From NCBI GenBank assembly GCA_963693085.1, contig OY856413.1, forward strand, positions 749,486,056-749,550,055: a stretch of 64,000 bases of DNA. The letters are read 5' to 3'. The notes beneath the pieces were generated by a model, which was given only the letters and a program-made list of their open reading frames with translations, was not told the DNA's origin and did not search any database. The translations under genes were made by a program, and so were the position numbers. Position 1 is the stretch's first letter. Each line of letters opens with the position of its first letter. The stretch is from Alisma plantago-aquatica. Its lineage: Eukaryota; Streptophyta; Magnoliopsida; Alismatales; Alismataceae. Below are positions 1 to 11,755 of the stretch, in pieces.

Positions 1-1177
1 GCCCTGAGATCCAATCATGGGATGATTGGTGGGATACATTAAGATTGATTTGATAAACATCAAAGGCAAGCTTCCAATTCTTTCTGGTTCAGTCATATGA
101 GATAGTGATAGAACAGATTGAATGTCTAGAGAATGACAGTTTTCAATGACATATGCCTTCAGGTTCAGAACCTGAATGATGAGATCATACGGATGCTAAG
201 AGTTTTTACATTCTCATTATGTCCCTAGTCGGATGTCATTGTGGAAGGTAGATAGACAGTAATGACACACAAGACTAGATTGTGGTGTTGGTTGATGACA
301 GAATCTCATTAATCATGATATAGAGATATCAAACCAAACACATAGGTACTTGTTAGAGAACAAGTGTACCGAACAGACCCACCGTGAGTTTGACACATGG
401 AACCATGACATGGTAGTCATAGTTAATACTCACAGTGATGGTGGTGAGTGTGATTCTTTGACCTGAAATCACTACACTCAACACATGTCGTTGGGCACAC
501 TTTGACATCATCAAACGTAGTCCTGAAACATGGGTTGTTATAAAGGTGATGATTGGGTGGCTTTGACACATGGGGCTTTTGAGGGGTGAGTGATAGATAT
601 GGGATTTGTCCCTCCTGAGGGAGTTTGATATCCATGGCCACTTGATGAGTAGGATTGAGAAAGGCGTGCACGCATGTGTGAATCAGTATGTGATATTGAT
701 GTCATGCATATCTCTTCCAATCTACTATGAGATCAAGAAAGTGAATGAACGTTGACAGGACGACTGTTCCATGCCTCGAGTTCATTCGGGATATCAGTGA
801 CAAATGAATTATACATTCACTGTAACACCATTCACGGATTCTAGGATTGAAAGTTGTTCTCCAACTTTCTATTTCACTTGGGTAGCACTGATGTGTGACT
901 AGGCACCGCTCTTTGCTTGTGAAGTCATAAGTGTTATGGACTTTCACTGCCAACGTGAAATGGACCTGTAGGGTCACACACATAGGATTTAACCTGGAAG
1001 AGGAGTTTTGTCCACAAACAATGTTTAGATTGATTACTAAAGGAGTTTAGTAGTTAAATTAAACACTCAATTAATTGATAGCTCAGTATCATAATGTTCA
1101 AGGTGTTGGACTGATTGATTAGAGTATCGGATTGATTGAAACTGCAATTGACTATTTCTGCACAATCTGCACTCACA

Positions 1178-1570
1178 ACCGATCGGCTCATGTGATGAAC
1201 CGATCGGCTGAGCTTGGTGAACCGATCGGCTCAGGTGGTGAGTTGATCGGCTCATGGACAGGGTGAAACGATTGCTTCAAGTGTTGAAACGATCGTTCAA
1301 CTAGTCCAACCGAGCAAGTTGGGAAAGTAGGATTGGTGAGAAATTTATTTTCGTTTCACTTGCCCAATTTGATTGGAACAAGGATTGGTATTTGGTACCA
1401 ATTAGAAATAAAAGAGGAAAAGTCAATTGGAAACTGACCAGGACCATGAACCGACCGGTTCAGAAGTGAACCGACCGTTTCATGGGTCCCAACCGATCGG
1501 TTGAGGTGTCAACCGACCGGCTCAGGTCCCCAACCGACCATTTCAAAAATGAAACGATCAGTTCAGGTTG
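1178..1570 (+). repeat. CCGATCGG-type subrepeats inside the copia LTR
   Basis: Degenerate units of about 12-25 bp built on ACCGATCGGCTCA or ACCGACCGGTTCA recur through this stretch, in two clusters (about 1178-1260 and 1445-1565). The core is self-complementary. The equivalent stretch of the right LTR (about 7987-8370) has the same clusters with point changes, and similar units reappear in the untranslated leader at 2680-2900. They flank the promoter region, so a protein-binding role is plausible but not shown. Confidence 0.75.
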
Positions 1571-1665
1571 CGCAGTTGGTTGTTTTTGTGGAAAATCTCG
1601 AACCCTTCTACTCCTGCTCTAGTCCCATATTGACCGGGATAGAGAACCCTGTCCCATGACCCTCC

Positions 1666-1673
1666 TATATATA
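1666..1673 (+). promoter_or_regulatory. TATA-like box of the copia 5' LTR
   Basis: TATATATA lies in a short T/A island inside a moderately GC-rich stretch, about 560 bases before the LTR end, and is kept as a TA run at 8475-8484 in the right LTR. This is the likely U3/R promoter; no start site can be proven from sequence. Confidence 0.5.
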
Positions 1674-2230
1674 GGGGTATTGGGGGCTTCTCAAAGTACA
1701 ACTTAGTGCAACCAGTTGCTCTGTAAAGTTGTTGTTCTCTCTGGTTTTGGTAACCGAGAGAGCCCGAGAAAGTGCTACCCGATAAGGGAGGCACAGCAAG
1801 GGAAAGACAACTGCAGAAAGCGACTAGTGGCAGGAGAGTGTGTCAGTGACTAGTACGCTGACAGGAGGGTGGGACTCCTTCCAATTCCTTGTGGGACAAG
1901 GAGATTGGAGTTCCAGGTGGTCCATGTGGACTACTTCAGAGGCGGGAGATTTCTGCCGCTCAGAGGACAGTTGTCAATCCCGATAGTCTCGGTGAGACCA
2001 GGAGTCATCAGTCCCGGTGCGACCAGGAGCTGCACAGACACCGTCCAAGACCGGAGGTGAAGACCGTGCAAGCCGTGCCGTATTGTCACCGAGAAAGACT
2101 CGGGATAAGGTATGATTCGACAAACCATCCTTTCCTATTGTATAAACGTTGACGTGTTTCCTTGATCTGGGTTTGGGGAGGAAAAATTTTTGTTTCCGCT
2201 GCCTTCTCTTCCTCCCCTAAAACCTAACAG

Positions 2231-2243
2231 TGGTATCAGAGCC
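2231..2243 (+). promoter_or_regulatory. Primer-binding site, initiator Met-tRNA
   Basis: TGGTATCAGAGCC starts one base after the LTR end. It is the standard complement of the 3' end of plant initiator methionine tRNA used by copia and many gypsy elements, and it fixes the 5' LTR boundary. Confidence 0.9.
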
Positions 2244-2679
2244 ACATCAACTTCTCTATACTTTGGGATTATCGATATGATCGATTTTGGTTTGTCGCCT
2301 TTATTTATTGCATACGATGCGAATAAAATTGGCTTTATGCATGTCCAATCCTAAATCCACAAATCCCAATTTACATATATGATATGTATTATGAATGCAC
2401 TTGATACGCATCGCCCTTAAATGAGTTTTGTGGTGGATGTATAGCGTGGTTATGGCCAATAAACCCTATCTGTGTATGGTTGTATGTGGTTGCTTGCATC
2501 TCGGTCTGTGCACCGATCTTCCTTCTCCTATTCCTGATGTAACTCGAAATAATTCGAGATTTCTTTCCTACCTTTTCTCCCCTCGAATGTAACTCGAGGT
2601 TTCTCTTTTTACAATGTAAAATAGGATAGAATTTTATTTCCTGTTATGTCAAAGAATGGAGGACATCCTGACGATAGCT

Positions 2680-2900
2680 GAGACGATCGGTTCAAGGAGT
2701 GAACCGATCGGTTAACGTTCGAGACGATCAGTTCAAGGAGTGAGCCGATCGGTTGATGACCAATTCGAGGAGCGAGACGAGCAGGTGGCGGCCATGATGA
2801 GATGCACGACGACCAGGTGAACCGATCGATTGGAGGAGCCAACCGATCGGCTGGTGGCACCCATCCAACCGGCCTGATGGCAAGCCGATCAATCATGTGA
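2680..2900 (+). repeat. CCGATCGG-type subrepeats in the copia leader
   Basis: At least five degenerate units (GAACCGATCGGTT, GAGACGATCAGTT, GAGCCGATCGGTT and variants) lie between the primer-binding site and gag. They resemble the units in the LTR, so the same motif occupies both the promoter region and the transcribed leader. Confidence 0.65.
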
Positions 2901-3829
2901 TGAGTTGATCAAACCCAGAAAGGCAAAGCACAAAGTTCATCTTGTACAGGTTGCATGTGATGTAGACCTAGATGACTGTGATTCCTCTTGGCTCGAGGAA
3001 TCACATTAGGATGGCCATAATCATCGCTTTTATTGTTTCACATGTTTTCTGTGGGATATAGCATGTATATGATACATACTGTATATTGTGGTGATTGTAT
3101 ATGTATATGTATATAAAACCAAATCCCTCATTAAATATTAAGTTTTAGATGCCTTCCAAATGCGACACACATGAAAAGCTTGATCGACCAAGTGTGGGCA
3201 CGCCCTAGCGTGGTGCACCGTCTATCTCGTGGAAGCGTGAAGGAAGAATGTGTGGGTTTGCCCTAGCAGGGTGCATATTCATCATGTTAGCTTTGGGTCG
3301 GACTTAACAAGGTGACCTAGATAGGATCTAGCACCTTGAGGCATGGAGATGCTCATGGCAAGGAGTTGCATATGACATCTTATCAAGAGTTTCATATGAT
3401 GCAATTGGTAAAAGTTGCCTACTTGAGAGATCTAAGTTGTGGGTGACAGCCCTAGCTGGTCCATGACTTAGAGGATTTTAGGATCTTGCCCACTAGAAGG
3501 TTGTACGCTGCAATCTTCTGAATTGATGGTGAGGGCTATCAATTTGAACTAAAATAGTGGGAGCTGTAATTAATTAAAGGCCTAATTATATCGTCAACTT
3601 TTCAAATCAATCAAATAAGTCAAAAATGAGTTTTGGACTAAAATTGCATATTTCCTTTTGTAGTAAAAATGACAAAAAACAACAATCACTTTTCTTTGCG
3701 ATCCGTCCTTGAAAAAGGACAAGCTGAATGGGACAAATTTCCACGATTGGTTAGGACGTTGAGAAGCGTTCTCAATCAAAGAGAGAAAGCTCTAAGTCCT
3801 AGTTATACCAGAACCAGATGAACTCGATC

Positions 3830-6620
3830 CCACCACATCAATGGCTGAAAGTATGTTTATGGAAGCATATCGAGGATGACATTGATGAGGAGTGATTGAT
3901 GTTGTGTTCTCTAAACTATGAGTTGCAGAGACAACATGAGACATATGATGTCTCCAAGACATTGTCCTAGTATGTCATGACAGAAGGAGATCCAGTAAGG
4001 TATTCACACACTCAATATGATTGGGTATGTGGAAAGACCTGACTAAGAAGGATTCCCTCTGAGCCAAGAGTTGGCTATTGGTATGATACTGCAAATGTTG
4101 CGAGAATCATACAGTTAATGATAAACTACAACATGAACAACTTTGACAAGCGTTAACAAAGTTGTTGGACATGTTGAGGATAGTAGAGGCAAATATGAAG
4201 AAAGACTAACCCTAATCTTTGATGAGATCAATGAAAGGTCATTCTTAAGGGCAAGGACAAGGGCAAAGCAAAGAAGTGTTCTGATGCTAGCCAGCAATCT
4301 AATCCATCTTCAGCCTCAAGGCACATGGGGAAAGGGTGTATAAGGGATTGCCCTCTATATCTGGAAGAACAAAAGAAGAAGGAGGCGACAAACGTCTCTA
4401 CTTAAAGGAGTCATGAAAGTAAACTTGTAACACTTTTGAGGTATATGATACCAAGATGTAAAGTGCAAAGCACTCAATAAATGGGGCAAGTGTTGCCACC
4501 ATAGATAGGAGTACTTTAGTTTATTTTCAGCCTAAAAGGCATGTAATACAGTTATGAATTGCTATTTCATATTTGCCAATAGATAGAAACACTTTATTTT
4601 GCATATTGTATGACAATGATGGCAATCAATAAAGAGATGTTTCAATTTATAAAGATATGATCTTTGTGGCAATGCCTTATTTATCTTATGGTATTTGATA
4701 TGCATAAGATAAAATGATACCTAAAAGTTGTAGATAACTCAAACAATCAAATTAGCATCAATCATGAGAAATTCATTTCTAGTTTCCATATGATGGATAA
4801 ATCTAGACTCTTTTGGTTAGAGAACCAATAAGAGACATGAATATCTTGAACATGATTAATGAATCTTCACTAATGGTAGTGGGAGAATGATTATCCTATT
4901 AGGTATAATACATGTGATGTATTTACATACCTATTGGAACAAATGCTAATACTTCAAATGGTGTTTAGAGAAATACCAATATGAATATCTTGAAGTGTTT
5001 AAGATTATCATAGATGAAGTACAAATTTGGTAAAGTGTTAATTCTTGATGAGATCAATGAATGAAATACTTGGACCAAATGTTTGACATCCTTATGAGTG
5101 ATTATGATAGTGTATCATAGTGAACTCGTGATTAAGGCATGGTGATGTCTAAATCAAGAAGGAATCAAACTCTAAGGAGTTAGATAATGATTATCAAATA
5201 ACTGAATTCTTCTTAATAAAAGAATACCCCACACTAATAAAGGACATTAAGAATCACAAGGAGTTGTGAGTTCTTATATCCTTAACAGATACACCTCAAT
5301 TATCTATGTGATGAGTTGTTCATGTGATGAGTCAACTATCTAGATGAATATGAGGAACCGAATTTTGAGTCATGGTTTATGACCATTACGTCCTAAATGA
5401 CATCCATGTGAACCATAAGGTATGACCTTAATGGTAGCACCCATTGGATGAAATCCATAACTGCAAATGAATCTTAAATGTTAAGATACATGGATAACAT
5501 TTTGAGAAGGATGATGCTTGTTGATTGCAACTTAATGACTAAGCATTTGACATATGGATACTAAAACCGCATTCCTATGAGGAATAAAACAAGGATGTGT
5601 ATGTGACACAACCTATAAGGTTTATGAATCCATTAATGCAAATGAAGTCTATAAGTTACAATGGACTAATCAATGTGATTGATTGAGTACAAGCAACTCA
5701 GAATTGGATCTTTACTTTGATGATATAGTCAAAGGGTTTGACTGATATGTCAAAGATAAAGAAGGGATCTGTGATTTAGTGGGAGCGTGTTCACATTCCA
5801 CATGTTGATGTGAAATGGAAATGTTCTAGAATGGAAATCCAAAAGTGGAAATTATCTTTAAGGAAGATAGAGATGTTTCCTATGTGATAGGAATAGAGAT
5901 CTATAGAGATAGTTCTTGAAAAACCTCTTGACCTGAAAAGAAAAAGCATACATTGGCAATCTATACTGAAGGGTTCAGTATGCATAGATTCAGTGGGAGA
6001 AAACTTGTCCATGTTACATGGAGTTAGTATCCCAAGGCCAAGAGTCCAATTCTTATGAAGAATGGGAACACTAAGAATAGATATGGATCTATCATGTATG
6101 TAATCATCCCATTATCTTGCATGTATCGACATGCCAAGAACAAAATGCATTCATCATCTTGTATGTAGGACATGGAAATATGATGTGCTCATCCTAATAA
6201 CTCGTATGTGGGACATGACGAGTGGATGTATGTCTACTTCCAGTAAGGGTTATTGGAATACCATGAGAACTTGATAAGTACTTGAGAAGTACTAGTTCTA
6301 TGGAGATAAGGAAGAGTTCAATGTAAAGAGTTACATTGATGCAAACTTCTAAAAGGATAGAAAATTAATCGCAAAATATATATAGGATATATAAAAGTGA
6401 AAGTTTGTTGATAATTGGAAGTGTTCCAATAAAACCATTTAAAAGGAAATGTCGAGTATCTATGTGTTGGACAACAGCAGTGGATACTATATGGATCTGG
6501 AAGTTCATGAGATGAACTTATACATATTCCGCTCATTGATGACAAGTATGGAATCCTTGTTCATGCAATGTGGCTAAAGGTTAGCAAATGAATACTAGAT
6601 CGCATATTACGGAAACTCCA
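3830..6620 (+). pseudogene. Copia gag-pol relic
   Basis: No long frame survives, but conceptual translation in shifting frames gives recognisable copia blocks. Gag: an ELQRQHETYDVSKTL-like segment near 3900-3970, a MINYNMNNFDK-like segment near 4120-4150, and a zinc-knuckle remnant ending in CPLYLEEQKKKE near 4350-4385. Reverse transcriptase: a DTKTAFL block near 5560 and a YVIGIEIYRDSS-like block near 5880-5915. RNase H: a YIDANF block near 6330 and a TIWIWKFM block near 6490. The stretch 4400-5330, where protease and integrase should lie, is too decayed to assign. Frameshifts and stops are numerous throughout; this is a fossil. Confidence 0.75.
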
Positions 6621-6781
6621 TCTCATATGTGTGATGTACAGTGAAGAGATGTGAGACATGCAATTTATACTAACTTTGGCAAGGTGTTGCCATAACTCAC
6701 TATGTTCGCACTAGAGCACAGTAACATGTGGGACATGTTTGAAGATCACTATGAGTATGATTCAAGGGTGATTGGCTCGTA

Positions 6782-6796
6782 GTGCAAGTGGGAGTC
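6782..6796 (+). promoter_or_regulatory. Polypurine tract of the copia element
   Basis: GTGCAAGTGGGAGTC directly precedes the TG of the right LTR. The GCAAGTGGGAG core is the usual copia plus-strand primer, so it fixes the 3' LTR start at 6797. Confidence 0.8.
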
Positions 6797-9040
6797 TGTT
6801 GGTATGTATGCCCTGAGAGACAATCATGGGATGATTGGTGGGATACATTAAGATTGATTTGATAAACATCAAAGGCAAGCTTCCAATTCTTTCTGGTTCA
6901 GTCATATGAGATAGTGATAGAACATATTGAATGTCTATAGAATGATAGTACTCAATGACGTATGCCTTCAGGTTCAGGACCTGAACGATGAGATCATACG
7001 GATGCTAAGAGTTTGTACATTCTCATTATGTCCCTAGTCAGATGTCATTGTGGAAGGTAGATAGACATCAATGACACACAAGACTAGATTGTGGTGTTGG
7101 TTGATGATAGAATCTCATTAGTCATGATATAGAGATATCAAACCAAACACATAGGTACTTGTTAGAGAACAAGTGTACCGGACAGACCCACCGTGAGTTT
7201 GACACATGGAACCATGACATGGTAGTCACAGTCAGTACTCACAGTGATGGTGGTGAGTGTGATTCTTTGACTTGAAATCACTACACTCAACACATCTCGT
7301 TGGGCACACTTTGACATCATCAAACGCAGTCCTGAAACATGGGTTGTTATAAAGGTGATGATTGGGTGGCTTTGACACATGGGGCTTTTGAGGGGTGAGT
7401 GATAGATATGGGATTTGTCCCTCCTGAGGGAGTTTGATATCCATGGCCACTTGATGAGTAGGATTGAGAAAGGCGTGCACGCATGTTTGAATCAGTATGT
7501 GATATTGATGTCATACATATATCTTCCAATCTACTCTGAGATCAAGAAAGTGAATGAACATTGACAGGATGACTGTTCCATGCCTCGAGTTCATTCAGGA
7601 TATCAGTGACAAAGGAATTATACATTCACTGTAACACCATTCACGGATTGTATGATTGAAAGTTGTTCTCCAACTTTTTATTTCACTTGGGTAGCACTGA
7701 TGTATGACTAGGCACCGCTCTTTGCTTGTGAAGTCATAAGTGTTATGGACTTTCACTGCCAACGTGAAATGGACCTGCAGGGTCACACACATAGGATTTA
7801 ACCTGGAAGAGGAGTTTTGTCCACAAACAATGTTTAGATTGATTACTAAAGGAGTTTAGTAGTTCAATTAAACACTCAATTAATTGATAGCTCAGTATCA
7901 TAATGTTCAAGGTGTTGGACTGATTGATTAGAGTATCGGATTGATTGAAACTGCAATTGACTGTTTCTGCACAATCTGCACTCCCAACCGATCGGCTCAT
8001 GTGATGAACCGATCGGATGAGCTTGGTGAACCAATCGGCTCAGGTGGTGAGTCGATCGGCTCATGGACAGGGTGAAACGATTGCTTCAAGTGTTGAAACG
8101 ATCGTTCAACTAGTCCAACCGAGCAAGTTGGGAAAGTAGGATTGGTGATAAATTTCTTTTCGTTTCACTTTCCCAATTTGATTGGAACAAGGATTGGTAT
8201 TTGGTACCAATTAGAAACAAAAGAGGAAAAGTCAATCGGGAACTGACCAGGACCATGAACCGACCAGTTCAGAAGTGAACCGACCGTTTCATGGGTACCA
8301 ACCGGTCAGTTGAGGTGTCAACCGACCGGCTCAGGTCCCCAACTGACTGTTTTAGAAATGAAATGATCGGTTCAGGTTGCGCAGTTGGTTGTTTTTGTAG
8401 AAAATCTCGAACCCTTCTACTCCTGCTTTAGTCCCATATTGCCCGGGATAGAGAACCCTGTCCCATGACCCTCATATATATATAGAGGTATTGGGGGCTT
8501 CTCAAAGTACAACTCAGTGAAACCAGTTGCTATGTAAAGTTGTCATTCTCTCTGGTTTTGGTAACCGAGAGAGCCCGAGCAAGTGCTACCCGATAAGGGA
8601 GGCACAACAAGGGAAAGACAACTGCAGAAAGCGACTAGTGGTAGGAGAGTGTGTCAGTGACTAGTACGCTGACAGGAGGGTGCGACTCCTTCCAATTCCT
8701 TATGGGACAAGGAGATTCGAGTTCCAGGTGGTCCGTGTGGACTACTTCAGAGGCGGGAGATTTCTGCCGCTCGGAGGACAACTGTCAATCCCGACAGTCC
8801 CGGTGAGACTAGGAGTCGTTAGTCCCGGTGCGACCAGGAGCTGCACAGACACCATCCAAGACCGGAGGTGAAGACCGTGCAAGCCACGAGGTATTATCGC
8901 CGAGCAAGCCTCGGGACAAGGTATGATTCCACAAACCATCCTTTCCTATTGTATAGACGTTGATGTGTTTCCTTGTTCTGGGTTTGGGGAGGAAAATTTT
9001 TTGTTTCCGCTGCCTTCTCTGCCTCCCCTAAAATCCAACA
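6797..9040 (+). repeat. 3' LTR of the copia element
   Basis: Runs from TGTTGGTATG to AATCCAACA (2244 bp). It matches the left LTR almost colinearly with scattered substitutions, roughly a few percent by eye. It ends directly against the 21-bp array that starts at 9041. Confidence 0.9.
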
Positions 9041-9600
9041 CTCGTAGTGTTTTCACAGTTACTCTAACTGCTATTACAGTTACTCGCAGGGTTGTGACAG
9101 TTACTCACAGTGTTTTCACAGTTACTCTAACTGCTATTACAGTTACTCGCAGGGTTGTGACAGTTACTCGCAGTGTTTGTTCAGTTAATTGTAGGTTTGT
9201 GACAGTTACTCGCAGTGTTTGTTCAGTTACTCGCATTGTTTGTTCAGTTACTCATAGGGTTGTGACAGTTACTCGTAGTGTTTTCGCAGTTACTCTAACT
9301 GCTATTACAGTTACTCACATGGTTTTTTCAGTTACTCACAGTGCTTGTTCAGTTACTCATAGGTTTGTGATGGCTACTCGCAGTGTTGTCACAATTACTC
9401 ATAATGTTTTTTCAGTTACTCGTAGTCCTTTTTCAGTTACTCGCAGTGTTTTTTCAATTACTCCAGGGTTGTGATAGTTACTCGTAGGGTTTTTTCAGTT
9501 ACTCGACCATTACTCTCAGTTACTCAAGCATTACTCTCAGTTACTCAAGAATTAATTTCAGTTACTCAAGCATTACTTTTCAGTTACTCAAGCATTATGT
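9041..9600 (+). repeat. 21-bp tandem array, left arm (GTTACTC motif)
   Basis: About 27 tandem units of 21 bp, each starting GTTACTC, with variable tails such as GCAGTGTTTGTTCA, TAACTGCTATTACA and GCAGGGTTGTGACA. Higher-order order is visible: the same run of unit types repeats. Because 21 is divisible by three, the array reads as a 183-residue open frame of heptad-like units, which is a by-product. The copia element cuts the array at 9041, and the remainder should lie beyond the left LTR. Confidence 0.95.
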
Positions 9601-11559
9601 TACTTTTAGTTTAGTTATTCGCATGGTTGTATCAGTTACTCGTAGTGGTTTCAGAGTTACTCTTACAACATTCAAAGCATAAAGGTATTTAAAGCATTCA
9701 AGAACATAAGCATTCAAACCATAAATGTATTCGAAGCATTCAAGATCAGCTGTACATTCAGTCTTTTTGCAGCACACTAATAAATAATCCATTTTAATCA
9801 GCTGTACATTCATCCAAAATATAAGGGAAAAATCAATATTGTTCAAGATGAGTTGTACATCAAGATCAGCTGTACATTCAGACTTTTCACACCTGTACAT
9901 TCAAGATCAGCTGTACATTCAGTCTTTTCACAGAGTTTATACATCAGAATAATAGAAGCCTATTGTTCAGGCTTTTCACAGTGGTTATACATCTGAATTA
10001 CAGAAGCCTATTCTACATTCAGCCAAAATACAAGGGAAAAGTCAATATTGTTCAAGATGAGTTGTACATCAAGATCAGCTGTAAATTTAGGCTTTTCACA
10101 ACTGTACATTCAAGAGTAGCTATACATTTAGGCTTTCACAGAGCTTATACAATAGAATAACAGAATGCTATTGTTCTTATTTTACAATCAAATCAGTAAT
10201 CTAGTTTTTTAGCTAGATTTTAGCCATTTATCAAGGCTTGTAACTATTTCTTCCTCCGGGATCTGTTCTTCATGCATTTTTGCTGTTATTTCTTCATTCT
10301 TCACTGTTTCATGTTGTTTCTCAGCTTCATCTTCTCCTCCCTTATTCTCCTCAGATTTACCTTCTTTGATGTCTTTGCTTTCATCTTTTTCATCCTCTTT
10401 TAGAGGCTGCAGCTGCCCCCTTGCCATCATTCGCTGAAAAACATCAGCCCTTATTACCGGTATGTCTTGGAAGGTGAAATTCATAGTTTTTCCATTGACT
10501 AGGCAGTCTAGGTACTTCATGATAAAGATCCCACATTCAAGTGAGTCTTCTTCCTGCTGTGGGCAGATTGAGTACTCTCGTTCCCACTACGACAACTGTC
10601 TCCCCTTTTCCGGTGCACCCCTAAAGATTTTGTGCACTATACCCACCTGCATTAAAAAAAGAAAACATTTATTCATCATAAATTAAAGAACATTAATCCT
10701 TTCAATCCACTACTAATAGAGTTAATTTTTATAGATCACTTACCCATCTATTGAATTCTTTTCTAGATTTGCTACTCCAACTCATTGAATTATAAGACGG
10801 GTGTGCTCCATCCCTGAAACTTGCTTCATACAAGTGCCAGTGGTTGTCGTTGTTTAGTATTGTGAAATCCGAGTCTATTGTGTCCCAATCTTTCATTGGA
10901 ACGTTGAATTGTTGAGATAGCATGTCAATCTTCTTCATGGTGATGTTCTCAACATCAAATGATAGCTTTTGCTACAAATGTAGAGTTTAAAATTCACATC
11001 TATAAGTTTCATTTTTTTTTCTATATTGTAATTTCATGTAAATTTGTATACAAGAGCATAAGTGCTCATGTAGTGCCACGTCAACCCCTTCTTCCTCCAC
11101 TTGCTTGTGCTCTCCTTGAGCATCTGTACAAAGTAGTCGAGAACCTAGAAAAAACCAAAATCTTTCTTAGTTTAGCAATCCAAATTATCTATTTCAAAGA
11201 GTTACACTACGTTCTTGTTTCTTACAGGTGATTGCGTCATTTGATCCATGTACAGGAGGGTGGCGAGGTCCTTCCCCATGCACCAAGTGTCTTCACTGAA
11301 TTTCCATTCTTGTTTTGACCTGCCAATTATTTTTATAGATGCTATACATACGAGTTGGATATTGAAACAGTAATGTTTTATCATTTTACACTTGACAATA
11401 ACCAATTCTCTTACATTTCTTATATGTTGTCCATGAAGTGATGGACAATATCTTTGGTTTCTTTTGTTTTGAAATGTTCAAAACCTATGAAATTTGACAT
11501 CTTGTACTGTCAACAACAATAGAGCAATCCATGTTAGAATCAATCTTCATTTTGTATAA

Positions 11560-11755
11560 GTTACTTAAGCATTACTATCAGTTACTCAAGCATTACTTTC
11601 AGTTACTCAAGCATTGCATTCAGTTACTCAATCATTAGGTTTAGTTACTCAAGCATTAGGTTCAGTTACTCAATACTTACTTACAGTTACTCAAGCATTA
11701 GGTTCAGTTACTCAAGATTTAGGTTCAATTACTCAAGCATTACTTGCAGTTATGA
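11560..11755 (+). repeat. GTTACTC array in a left-arm protease intron
   Basis: About nine units of roughly 21 bp of the form GTTACTCAAGCATTACTTTCA lie between two protease exons. The tail differs from the terminal array, but the GTTACTC head and the spacing are the same. Confidence 0.9.

Larger units (their letters stand above)
1..2229 (+). repeat. 5' LTR of the copia element (first 13 bases missing)
   Basis: Base 1 aligns with base 6810 of the right LTR, which begins with TGTTGG at 6797; this LTR ends in CTAACA at 2229. Lengths agree to within two bases once the missing 13 are added. The LTR carries a TATA-like box at 1666-1673 and clusters of the palindromic octamer CCGATCGG. Short frames inside it are not conserved coding units: apparent proteins occur in both LTRs only because the DNA is duplicated. 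Confidence 0.9.
1..9040 (+). mobile_element. Ty1/copia LTR retrotransposon, decayed
   Basis: Two direct repeats of about 2.24 kb (1-2229 and 6797-9040) flank a 4.57-kb interior. The interior has a primer-binding site matching initiator Met-tRNA right after the left LTR and a polypurine-like tract right before the right LTR. Relics of copia gag, reverse transcriptase and RNase H occur in the order expected for copia (integrase, if present, before RT). The left LTR lacks its first 13 bases because the window starts there, so the 5' target duplication cannot be read. The first five bases after the element are CTCGT and lie inside a 21-bp tandem array, so the element landed in that array. All reading frames are heavily broken; the copy is dead and not recent. 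Confidence 0.9.

Noticed and set aside
353..2152. Several 60-95 codon frames repeated at 7162-8939
   Set aside because: They lie inside the copia LTRs and recur only because the LTR is duplicated; no domain is seen.
8923..9474. 183-codon open frame rich in VTRSV-type heptads, and similar frames at 19916-20756 on the minus strand
   Set aside because: They are the 21-bp array read in one frame; the period is a multiple of three, and frames stay open without coding selection.
9041..9600. Regular array considered as a CRISPR
   Set aside because: The period is 21 bp with no spacer/repeat division, in a plant nuclear genome.
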